Part shown: positions 45,941 through 53,700 of the stretch, in pieces
How positions within the stretch are numbered: position 1 is the first letter of the stretch
Layout of the letters: every line of letters begins with the position of its first letter
DNA from: Chitinophagales bacterium
GTDB lineage: Bacteria; Bacteroidota; Bacteroidia; Chitinophagales; Chitinophagaceae
Assembly: GCA_021323755.1 (NCBI GenBank)
Contig: JAJPKJ010000068.1
Span: forward strand, 1-64,000
DNA: 64,000 nucleotides
Direction: 5' to 3'
The notes under the pieces: generated by a model
Databases searched by the model: none
Seen by the model: only the letters and a program-made list of their open reading frames with translations
Told to the model about the DNA's origin: nothing
Program-made: the position numbers and the translations under genes

Positions 45941-47002
45941 TTGAGCAATAAATTACCCCCAGAAGATAATCAAGAAGATTCAGCCGAAGTATCTGAAGAG
46001 TTGTATGAACGAATGAGCATCAAAGTTGACAAAGGGCAAGAACCTTTGCGCATTGATAAATTTCTTGTTCAGCGGATCGAAAATGCATCCCGCAATAAGG
46101 TACAAAAAGCAATTGACGCCGGACGCGTGCTGGTGAACAGCAAATCTGTCCAATCCAATTATAAAATAAAAGCTTCCGATGAAATCATTGTTTATTCAGA
46201 TAAGGAAGCACATGGGGAAGAGATCATTCCTGAAAAAATTCCGCTGAATATTTTTTATGAAGATGATGATGTACTCATCATCAATAAGCCTGCGGGATTG
46301 GTTGTGCATCCGGCCAGTGGAAATTATTCGGGCACATTGATTAATGGCGTGGCTTATTATCTTCAACAAAAAAACAGTTCTATCAATGAAGAAACTTTAC
46401 CCAGATTTGGATTGGTGCATCGCATTGACAAAAATACAAGCGGGTTGATGGTTCTTGCAAAAACAGAAAAAGCGGTTACCAGTTTGGCAAAGCAATTTTT
46501 TAATCACACGGTAAAAAGACAATACATTGCCTTGGTTTGGGGTGATATTGTCAATGATAGCGGGACAATTGTTGCGCATGTCGGGCGACATAAACGCTTT
46601 CGAAAATTATTCGCTGCCTATCCTGATGGCGAATATGGAAAAGAAGCTATTACCCATTATACCGTTTTGGAAAGATTTGGATATGTAACGCTTGTCCAGT
46701 GTGTGCTTGAAACGGGTCGTACGCACCAGATACGTGTGCATATGCAGCATATCGGTCACCCATTGTTCAATGATGACACTTATGGCGGCGACAAAATTGT
46801 CAAAGGAACTGTTTTCAGCAAATACAAACAATTTGTAGAAAATTGTTTTGCCATTTGCCCTCGGCATGCGTTGCACGCAAAAACAATCGGCTTCATACAT
46901 CCCTCAACAAACAAAGAAATGTTGTTTGAGAGCGAACTTCCCGATGATATGAAAAATCTTATTGAGAAATGGAGGGATTATACAACGAAAAATTTGAAAT
47001 AG
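45941..47002 (+). CDS. RluD-family 23S rRNA pseudouridine synthase
   Basis: About 353 residues. N-terminal S4 domain (PLRIDKFLVQRIENASRNKVQKAIDAG), then an RsuA/RluD catalytic domain with the active-site aspartate in LVHRIDKNTSGLMVLAK and RTHQIRVHMQHIGHP. Start at TTG 45941 (LSNKLPPEDNQED), just after a -7-like box; a TTG at 45872 would run into lipB, and ATG 46013 would drop the acidic N-terminus. Makes pseudouridines in large-subunit rRNA. Its last about 200 bases are the source of two decayed copies found downstream at 47.9 and 48.9 kb. Confidence 0.93.
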   Translation: MSNKLPPEDNQEDSAEVSEELYERMSIKVDKGQEPLRIDKFLVQRIENASRNKVQKAIDAGRVLVNSKSVQSNYKIKASDEIIVYSDKEAHGEEIIPEKIPLNIFYEDDDVLIINKPAGLVVHPASGNYSGTLINGVAYYLQQKNSSINEETLPRFGLVHRIDKNTSGLMVLAKTEKAVTSLAKQFFNHTVKRQYIALVWGDIVNDSGTIVAHVGRHKRFRKLFAAYPDGEYGKEAITHYTVLERFGYVTLVQCVLETGRTHQIRVHMQHIGHPLFNDDTYGGDKIVKGTVFSKYKQFVENCFAICPRHALHAKTIGFIHPSTNKEMLFESELPDDMKNLIEKWRDYTTKNLK

Positions 47003-47008
47003 TGCGAT

Positions 47009-47770
47009 TTATTTGACAGCGCTGGCAAGTTGAAGAATTTCATTCTGGTTTAAAACCCTGTTGTAAATTCTTAACTCATCTAAGGACCCAGCAACAGATA
47101 CTAAGTCCCCACTCCACCAGCCTCCGATTACTAAATCTTGATTGCTGCTGCACTGATTAAGAGTGGCAAAATTCCTTGTGACCGCACTATTCAATATTCC
47201 ATCAACGTACAATGATTGTAAAGAATCAGAAAAGATAGCTATCACACTATGCCATTGATTGGTAATTATGTTATTTGAAGCAGTAATATTGATTGATGGA
47301 TCGTACACAGGGGATGAGCAGCCATTTATATTGGACTCTACGCCAAACTGGTATTTATTTGTTCCGGCCTGGCTGATCCCTAATCCATAGTTAACTCCGC
47401 TCGCGTCATTGAAATTTATGCTCGATACGAATTCGTTCCTTACGGAAGCATTTCTCAAGTTAATTAAGATAGAAATTGAAACCTGGCTGGTTTGAAATTT
47501 ATTTGTTGGGTCTGGTACAAGGATATACCCTGTTGATCCATCAAATGTAACTGCACTATTTGCCTTCCCTGAAACGTCTGAAGAAAAACTCACACCACCA
47601 GCAATAGTTCCATTTAATTTATTGGCACTTTCGTCATTGGCATTTCCATTGAAAGGATAATAAGCAATAAGTCCATTATTTAAATTAACGTCACTTGGAG
47701 AGCTACTTTTTTTGCAACCATTAGAAATAATTAATATGATAATTCCAATTAAATAAAATATGGTTTTCAT
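47009..47770 (-). CDS. LamG (concanavalin-A-like) lipoprotein, copy 1
   Basis: About 253 residues from ATG 47770 (MKTIFYLIGIIILIISNGC): lipoprotein signal with Cys at 19, then the KKSSSPSDVNLNNG linker and a LamG domain (GLIAYYPFNGNANDES, FDGSTGYILVPDP, WHSVIAIFSDSLQSLYVDG, then LDELRIYNRVLNQNEI). Binds carbohydrate or protein ligands in other systems; ligand here unknown. One of three tandem paralogues; nearly identical in layout to copy 2. Antisense to and 6 bases from the pseudouridine synthase 3' end. Confidence 0.85.
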   Translation of the reverse strand: MKTIFYLIGIIILIISNGCKKSSSPSDVNLNNGLIAYYPFNGNANDESANKLNGTIAGGVSFSSDVSGKANSAVTFDGSTGYILVPDPTNKFQTSQVSISILINLRNASVRNEFVSSINFNDASGVNYGLGISQAGTNKYQFGVESNINGCSSPVYDPSINITASNNIITNQWHSVIAIFSDSLQSLYVDGILNSAVTRNFATLNQCSSNQDLVIGGWWSGDLVSVAGSLDELRIYNRVLNQNEILQLASAVK

Positions 47771-47842
47771 CAGAAGTAATTTTCTCCAAAATACTGAATT
47801 TTTAAAAATTATACAAGACCAGCGCATTTACAATTTGTAACA

Positions 47843-48027
47843 GAAGACGCTTAAGGCAGCGACAAAATTGTGAAAGGGACTGTTTTAGCATTTGCTTGCA
47901 CGATCTTCTACTTGCGAAAACAATCGGCTTTATACATCCTTCAATAAACAAAGAAATATTGTTTGCGAACGAATTTCCTATGATATGAAAAACCTTATTG
48001 AAAAATGGAGAGGTTATACAATGATAA
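47843..48027 (+). pseudogene. Decayed duplicate of the pseudouridine synthase 3' end (copy 2)
   Basis: Between LamG copies 1 and 2, the plus strand from GGCAGCGACAAAATTGTG (47855) to about 48027 matches the last part of the pseudouridine synthase gene (from 46784). It has many substitutions, stops and a deletion of roughly 30-50 bases after ACTGTTTT. Recognisable islands are AAAACAATCGGCTTTATACA and the segment encoding DMKNLIEKWRGYT. It has no start and no intact frame and is debris of a tandem duplication. Confidence 0.8.
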
Positions 48028-48044
48028 AAAAGTACTCTATAATA

Positions 48045-48806
48045 TTATTGAACTGCCTTTGCAAGTTGGCTTATTTCATCCTGATTTAATACACGATTAT
48101 AAATTCTTACTTCATCCATCGAACCAGCGACAGAAACCAAATCACCACTCCACCAGCCACCAATCACTAAATCATGATTAGTATTGCATTGATTTAATAC
48201 TCCAAAGCTTCTTGTTTCGGATGTATTTAAAATCCCATCAACATAAATAGATTGAAGCGAATCTGAAAAAATTGCGACAACACTATGCCATTCATTTAAA
48301 ACGATATTATTAGCTGCAGTAATATTAACAGATGGATCGTAAGGAACAGGAGTACACCCAGTCGAGTTTGGCTCTACACCAAATTGAAATTTATTGATAC
48401 CAGGCTGACTTATTAATACCCCATAAATTACTCCACTAGCATCATTAAAATTTACATTTGAAATAAATGAATTTCTAACCGAAGCATTCGTCAGATTTAC
48501 CAAAAAGGAAATTGAAACTTGACTTGTTTGAAACTTATTTGTTGGGTCTGGAACAAGTATATAGCCCGTCGAACCGTCAAATGTTACTGCACTGTTTGCC
48601 TTACCTGCCGGATCAGCAGAAAAACTTACGCCGCCATTAATTGCACCATTTAAACTATTACCACTTTCGTCATTGGCATTGCCATTGAAAGGATAATAAG
48701 CAATTAGTCCATTATTTAAATTAACGTCGCTTGGAGAGCTGCTTTTTTTGCAACTATTTAAAATTATTAATATGAAAATTCCAATTAAATAAAATATGGT
48801 TTTCAT
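48045..48806 (-). CDS. LamG lipoprotein, copy 2
   Basis: About 253 residues from ATG 48806 (MKTIFYLIGIFILIILNSC), the same lipoprotein signal and LamG domain as copy 1, with high identity along the whole length (for example the shared FDGSTGYILVPDPTNKFQTS and VIGGWWSGDLVSVAGS). The in-frame extension upstream of this ATG runs into pseudouridine-synthase debris and is not coding. Ligand unknown. Middle copy of the array. Confidence 0.85.
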   Translation of the reverse strand: MKTIFYLIGIFILIILNSCKKSSSPSDVNLNNGLIAYYPFNGNANDESGNSLNGAINGGVSFSADPAGKANSAVTFDGSTGYILVPDPTNKFQTSQVSISFLVNLTNASVRNSFISNVNFNDASGVIYGVLISQPGINKFQFGVEPNSTGCTPVPYDPSVNITAANNIVLNEWHSVVAIFSDSLQSIYVDGILNTSETRSFGVLNQCNTNHDLVIGGWWSGDLVSVAGSMDEVRIYNRVLNQDEISQLAKAVQ

Positions 48807-48874
48807 CAGAAGTATTTTTCTCCAAAGTACTGAATTTTTAAAAGTCATACAAGAGCGCATTTGCAATTTGGGGC

Positions 48875-49036
48875 AAATGATACTTAAGGCGGCGAAAAAA
48901 TGTGAAAGAAACTGCTTTGCCATTTGCCCTCGGCATGCATTGCATGCAAAAACAATCGGCTTTATACCTCCTTCAACAAATAAGGAAATGTTGCTTGAGA
49001 GCGAACTTCCCGATAATATGAAAAGTCCTATTGAAT
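48875..49036 (+). pseudogene. Decayed duplicate of the pseudouridine synthase 3' end (copy 3)
   Basis: From about 48875 to 49036 the plus strand encodes CFAICPRHALHAKTIGF and STNKEMLLESELPDNM, matching the C-terminus of the pseudouridine synthase, but it is detached from the rest and ends early (SPIE then stop). It is better preserved than copy 2 and has the same internal deletion after the GTTTT/CTGCTTT junction. Debris of tandem duplication, not a gene. Confidence 0.82.
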
Positions 49037-49084
49037 AATGAAGAGCATATAAATCATATAAGCTGCAATAAGAATTAGCATACT

Positions 49085-49915
49085 TTACTGTACAGGGCTG
49101 GCCAATTCTGCTATCTCATTTTGATTCAGAACTCTGTTGTAAACCCTCACTTCATCCATTGAACCCGCAAGAGAGATTAAATCACCACTCCACCATCCTC
49201 CTATTACAAAATCTTGATTGCTGCTGCATTGATTTAATGTTCCAAAACTTCTTGTCATTGCGGTATTTAAGATACCATCAATATATATAGATTGCAATGA
49301 GTCGGCAAAAATTGCAACTACACTGTGCCAAATATTTTCAGTCACATTATTTGCGCCGTTAACCGCATTATTGGGATCATATGGCGCATTTCCACAGGCA
49401 GTACTATTAGAAACCACGCCAAATTGAAACTTATTCAGACCGGCCTGACTTATTTGAACTGCATAACTCAGTCCACCTGAATTGGTAAAATTAAGACTGG
49501 CGACAAAAGCATTTCTGACAGAGGCATTAGTGACATTTGTCAAAAAAGAAATGGAAACTTGATTAGTTTGAAACTTATTTGACGGATCTGATACTAAAAT
49601 GTAGCCAGTTGATCCATCAAAAGTTACAGCACTATTTGCATTTCCTTTTACATCATTGCCAAAACTCACACCACCATTTATCGTCCCATTTAGATTATTC
49701 CCACTTACATCATTAGCATTGCCATTAAATGGATAATAAGCAATAAGACCATTTGTTAGATGAACATTACTATCAAGTTTGGTTACTGTATCAGTCTTGG
49801 TCACAGTAATGGTATCGGTAATTGTTACAGTGTTGGTTTTTGTAACAGTTTTGGAACATGAAACACTAAATAAAAAAAGCAGCGCAATCAAAATAAATGA
49901 AAAAGATTTCTTCAT
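49085..49915 (-). CDS. LamG lipoprotein, copy 3
   Basis: About 276 residues from ATG 49915 (MKKSFSFILIALLFLFSVSC): lipoprotein signal with Cys at 20, a repetitive Thr/Val linker (KTNTVTITDTITVTKTD), then the same LamG domain as copies 1 and 2 but more diverged. Its signal peptide and promoter side differ from the other two, so either the array was founded from this gene with a switched 5' end, or copies 1-2 recombined a new one. Ligand unknown. Confidence 0.85.
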   Translation of the reverse strand: MKKSFSFILIALLFLFSVSCSKTVTKTNTVTITDTITVTKTDTVTKLDSNVHLTNGLIAYYPFNGNANDVSGNNLNGTINGGVSFGNDVKGNANSAVTFDGSTGYILVSDPSNKFQTNQVSISFLTNVTNASVRNAFVASLNFTNSGGLSYAVQISQAGLNKFQFGVVSNSTACGNAPYDPNNAVNGANNVTENIWHSVVAIFADSLQSIYIDGILNTAMTRSFGTLNQCSSNQDFVIGGWWSGDLISLAGSMDEVRVYNRVLNQNEIAELASPVQ

Positions 49916-50126
49916 AACCTGCAGTTTAAGAGTTTTGGTAATATGCGATCCAAATGTGTAAATATCTAAAAACAATTTCAGGTTTTTTGTTAACAAGAAA
50001 GAGAAATTTACCGGGATATAAGCGTAAATACGTAGTAATATTTGTTATCTTCAAAATCTGGACAAAACTATTTTAATTATCTTGGGAATTTTGAAATAGA
50101 CACTTCAATGATCATTACTTAATAGA

Positions 50127-50807
50127 ATGAAAAATAAAATAGCACAAGTATTTGCAAAACAAATAGCGCCATTATTCAGGAAAAATCCTGACAAATTTTT
50201 TAAAGGGATCACCGGTGTGATTCATGTGGGTGCAAACACTGGTCAGGAAATACAATTATACGCAGAACACAACCTAAATGTAATTTGGATTGAACCAATT
50301 GATGATGTTTTTGAAACATTAAAATCCAATCTTAAAAATTTTCCCAGACAGATCGCCGTTAGAGGTCTTGTTACTGACATTAATAATAAAGAGTATGAGT
50401 TTAATATTGCCAGTAATAACGGAGCATCCTCGTCAATTTTAGATTTCAATCTTCATAAGGATATTTGGCCAGAAGTGACTTACGAAAAAACGATAAAAAT
50501 TTTCAGTAAAACACTTCCGACATTATTACAAGATCATAATATTGATCTATCTAATTACGACATGTTAGTGATGGATACGCAAGGTTCTGAATTATTGGTT
50601 TTGAAAGGAGCCTTACCCATTTTGTCTAACTTTAAATTTATCAAAACCGAGGCCCCTGATTTCGAATCGTACAAAGGTTGCTGCCAACTAAAAGACCTGG
50701 AATCATTTTTTTCTGTTAATGGTTACCAGGAATGCTTCAGAAATAAATTTGCAACGCATCCCAATGGAGGAAGCTATTACGATATTATTTATAAAAGAAT
50801 AAAATGA
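50127..50807 (+). CDS. FkbM-family methyltransferase (A)
   Basis: 226 residues, SAM-dependent methyltransferase. GVIHVGANTGQEI is the SAM-binding motif I, VIWIEPIDDVF motif II, and LVMDTQGSELLVLKGA the typical FkbM acidic strand (DxQGSE). FkbM enzymes O-methylate sugars or polyketides. It is the shortest of the three in this cassette and less like the other two. Start ATG at 50127. Likely glycan modification at the cell surface, by context with the GT11 fucosyltransferase. Confidence 0.87.
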   Translation: MKNKIAQVFAKQIAPLFRKNPDKFFKGITGVIHVGANTGQEIQLYAEHNLNVIWIEPIDDVFETLKSNLKNFPRQIAVRGLVTDINNKEYEFNIASNNGASSSILDFNLHKDIWPEVTYEKTIKIFSKTLPTLLQDHNIDLSNYDMLVMDTQGSELLVLKGALPILSNFKFIKTEAPDFESYKGCCQLKDLESFFSVNGYQECFRNKFATHPNGGSYYDIIYKRIK

Positions 50808-50825
50808 AGGATTTAAATCAGGTTA

Positions 50826-51656
50826 CTAATCCCTGAAAGCAAAAATATTTAAGAGCATATCATACTCACCTTTTTTTTCCCTATCCCAGAAAGGTCTTGC
50901 ATAAATAGAAACACCTTCTTTTATTGAATATTTAAAATTATTCTGAAGCAGAATTCCCAAGATTTCGTTGAGCTTAAACATCTCATCATATTTACCATGA
51001 TATTCGACAAAAAGATTTTTTACATTTTTTAAATTATCAGAACAGTCTTTTAAAACAGCATATTCTGCGCCTTCGATATCCATTTTTAAAAAATCAACTT
51101 CATCATTAATGAGGTCATTCAATCTCACGCATTGTACATTCTTTTTGTTATCTCCAACAGAATTATCCTCAATTCTGCTTGACATATCTCCTACTGAATT
51201 AAAAGAAATGTTGCCATTATTAATCCAAATTGCTGCGTTTACGACTTCGGCGTTTGAGAAATTCCAATTTTCAAGATTTGATTTTAAAATGGAAAAGTTT
51301 GTTTCGTCGGGCTCAAAACCGATTATTCTTGCATTTGGATAATTTACTTTAAAATAGAGTATGCTTGTTCCAATGTAAGAGCCACAATCAATTATTGTTG
51401 GAGAATCATTATCTGCTCTGAATTTATAAAATTCATTTACAAATAATTCTTGAATTGACAGTAGGAATGTAGGTCCGTGAGTAAACCCAACTTTGTACCT
51501 ATTTCTATATACATGATATTTTAATTTCTTGTCAACCTGGTGTTTTAGAATCTTTTCTTTTGTCCAACTGATGTTGAAAACCGCATAAGGCCGATGAAAT
51601 AATTTATTGAATCTATGCCTGATTCCTTTAATAAGATTACCTGAGAAATTTGCCAT
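50826..51656 (-). CDS. FkbM-family methyltransferase (B)
   Basis: 276 residues. SAM motif IIDCGSYIGTSILYFK, FEPDETNF and the FkbM core VDFLKMDIEGAEYAVL followed by NLFVEYHG. Very similar in layout to the product at 52807 (for example both end ...LNIF.FR and contain the SIY..PF motif), so the two are paralogues. Convergent with methyltransferase A, with 18 bases between stops. Presumed sugar O-methylation. Confidence 0.88.
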   Translation of the reverse strand: MANFSGNLIKGIRHRFNKLFHRPYAVFNISWTKEKILKHQVDKKLKYHVYRNRYKVGFTHGPTFLLSIQELFVNEFYKFRADNDSPTIIDCGSYIGTSILYFKVNYPNARIIGFEPDETNFSILKSNLENWNFSNAEVVNAAIWINNGNISFNSVGDMSSRIEDNSVGDNKKNVQCVRLNDLINDEVDFLKMDIEGAEYAVLKDCSDNLKNVKNLFVEYHGKYDEMFKLNEILGILLQNNFKYSIKEGVSIYARPFWDREKKGEYDMLLNIFAFRD

Positions 51657-51812
51657 TTTAGAATTTACGAATCAAATATAAAATCGTTTACTTTTTTAAA
51701 CAAATAACTAATACTTTGGCATTCACAGGTAAAAAACTGTTTTCTTTAACAAGAGGATTAAATTTAGCTATTCTATAATTACATTTACAAATTATTTTCA
51801 TTAATTATTGCT

Positions 51813-52703
51813 ATGGATGTAGTGATTATATTTAATGGTTTAGGAAATCAAATGTCGCAATACGCTTTTTATTTACAAAAAAAGCAGATATCAAGCACTA
51901 CGAGATTTTTATTTTCAAAAAAATCGTATAAAATCCACAATGGATACGAGTTAGAGAACGTTTTTGGAATTAGATATCAAGATTCATTGGTTAACAAGCT
52001 TCTTTATTTCATTTATCAAATTGTGAATTACAAAAAATTATCTTTCATATCAAAACCAATTATTGCCATATTCAATTTTTTGGGAATTGCAATTATTACC
52101 GAAGGTGACGATTATAATTTTAAACAAGAATATTTACAACCTTCTAAAGGAATAAAATTTTATGTCGGAGGTTGGCATTCAGAAAAATATTTTGGCAATA
52201 TCAAAGACCTTGTCCTAAACACTTTCCAGTTTAACGAAGAGAAAATCGGAGCAAAAAACGTTGACGCTTTAACTGAAATAAAGAAAAACCTTAGTGTGTC
52301 TGTGCACGTAAGGAGAGGTGACTTCCTGGATTCAAATAATTATAACAAATTCGGCGCAGTCTGTACATTAAATTATTTTGTTGAAGCAATTAAAAAAATG
52401 AAAACCCTGACCAAAGAACCACATTTCTTTTTTTTTACAAACGATGTTGAATGGGTGAAAAACAATTTCAATCAGCCTGATTTTACCGTCGTAAATATTA
52501 ATACTGCAAATGATAGTTGGAAAGACATGTTTCTTATTTCAAATTGTTCGCATCATATAAATTCAAATGGTTCATTTAGCTGGTGGTCTTCCTGGCTAAA
52601 TAAAAAAAAGAACAAGATAGTTATTGTTCCAAAAAATTTTATGGTAGATAAATATTTCGAAGACGTCTATCCGGAAACTTGGATAAAACTTTCAGATTAT
52701 TAA
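51813..52703 (+). CDS. GT11 alpha-1,2-fucosyltransferase-like glycosyltransferase
   Basis: 296 residues. The N-terminus VVIIFNGLGNQMSQYAFYL and the HVRRGDF motif (residues about 167-173, GDP-fucose binding) are GT11 hallmarks. A later NSNGSFSWWSSWL motif III fits bacterial alpha-1,2-fucosyltransferases such as FutC/WcfB. Transfers fucose to a galactose-type acceptor in surface polysaccharide or O-antigen. No signal peptide; cytosolic. Flanked by FkbM methyltransferases, which suggests a decorated-glycan cassette. No fucose-activation genes (gmd/fcl) are visible. Confidence 0.9.
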   Translation: MDVVIIFNGLGNQMSQYAFYLQKKQISSTTRFLFSKKSYKIHNGYELENVFGIRYQDSLVNKLLYFIYQIVNYKKLSFISKPIIAIFNFLGIAIITEGDDYNFKQEYLQPSKGIKFYVGGWHSEKYFGNIKDLVLNTFQFNEEKIGAKNVDALTEIKKNLSVSVHVRRGDFLDSNNYNKFGAVCTLNYFVEAIKKMKTLTKEPHFFFFTNDVEWVKNNFNQPDFTVVNINTANDSWKDMFLISNCSHHINSNGSFSWWSSWLNKKKNKIVIVPKNFMVDKYFEDVYPETWIKLSDY

Positions 52704-52806
52704 CCGACTTAACAATTTATTGCGCTGTCCCAACAAAACAAAAACTTTCCTCACTAAAATACGATGCTGCAACTAATTTGTAAATTGCAAGCTTTAAGAA
52801 AAATAA

Positions 52807-53634
52807 ATGGATAATTCTTCGTTTGTCAAAAAAATTTCATCAGGGGTAATTAAGAAACTACAAAGCATTTTTAAGAATCCCTATCGTGAAGTTAATCTCA
52901 ATTGGTTTAGGCTGAAATATTATAAACATCTCCCGGCAGGAACAATTCGAAAGCACAACTTATTTAATCATCCAATTTATTTTTCTAATCCCGCTGAACT
53001 TATTCACGCATTTGATGAAATATTTGTTGACGAAATCTATAAGCAGCAATTATCCAATCAACCTTATATTATTGATTGTGGTGCTAATATTGGGCTAAGC
53101 ATTATCTACATGAAGCAACATTACCCCGATGCCAATATTGTCGCTTTTGAACCTGATGAAAAAAATTTCAATCTTCTTTCAAAAAATATCCAATCATTTA
53201 ATTACAATAATGTGATCCTAAGACAAGAAGCAGTGTGGGTAGAAGACACTACATTGCAATTTTCCAATGAAGGTTCGATGTCGAGCAAAATTGAATTCAA
53301 TAACAATAAAAATGTGACACCCGTAAAGGCAACTCGTCTCTATAACTTATTAAATAAAGAAATAGATTTTTTGAAAATTGATATTGAAGGAGCAGAATTT
53401 GCAGTGCTGAATGACATTGCCGACAAATTAATCTTGGTAAAAAATCTGTTTATTGAATATCATGGAAGTTTTGATCAAAATATTGAATTATCTAAACTGA
53501 TAGTTTTGATAACAACTGAGGGATTTCATTTTTACATTAAAGAAGCTGCCTCAATTTATAAAACACCCTTTTATAGAAGTAAAAATCCGCTTATAGACTA
53601 CGATGTGCAATTAAATATATTCTGTTTTCGTTAA
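52807..53634 (+). CDS. FkbM-family methyltransferase (C)
   Basis: 275 residues, paralogue of the methyltransferase at 50826-51656. SAM motif IIDCGANIGLSIIYMK, FEPDEKNF, and FkbM core IDFLKIDIEGAEFAVL / LFIEYHGSF. Presumed to methylate a sugar of the fucosylated glycan, by neighbourhood. 66 bases upstream of the giant LamG/CHU_C gene on the same strand. Confidence 0.88.
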   Translation: MDNSSFVKKISSGVIKKLQSIFKNPYREVNLNWFRLKYYKHLPAGTIRKHNLFNHPIYFSNPAELIHAFDEIFVDEIYKQQLSNQPYIIDCGANIGLSIIYMKQHYPDANIVAFEPDEKNFNLLSKNIQSFNYNNVILRQEAVWVEDTTLQFSNEGSMSSKIEFNNNKNVTPVKATRLYNLLNKEIDFLKIDIEGAEFAVLNDIADKLILVKNLFIEYHGSFDQNIELSKLIVLITTEGFHFYIKEAASIYKTPFYRSKNPLIDYDVQLNIFCFR

Positions 53635-53700
53635 GTTGAAGTAAATTGAATTTGATAAATCTTATTCAATTACCCAACTGATTTATATTTAATAACCTTA

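Noticed and set aside
47892-48089. 65-residue ORF between LamG copies 1 and 2
   Set aside because: It is one frame of the decayed pseudouridine-synthase 3' copy; no start context or domain of its own.
48796-49038. 80-residue ORF between LamG copies 2 and 3
   Set aside because: It reads through the debris copy 3 and matches only the C-terminus of the pseudouridine synthase; recorded as a pseudogene fragment.
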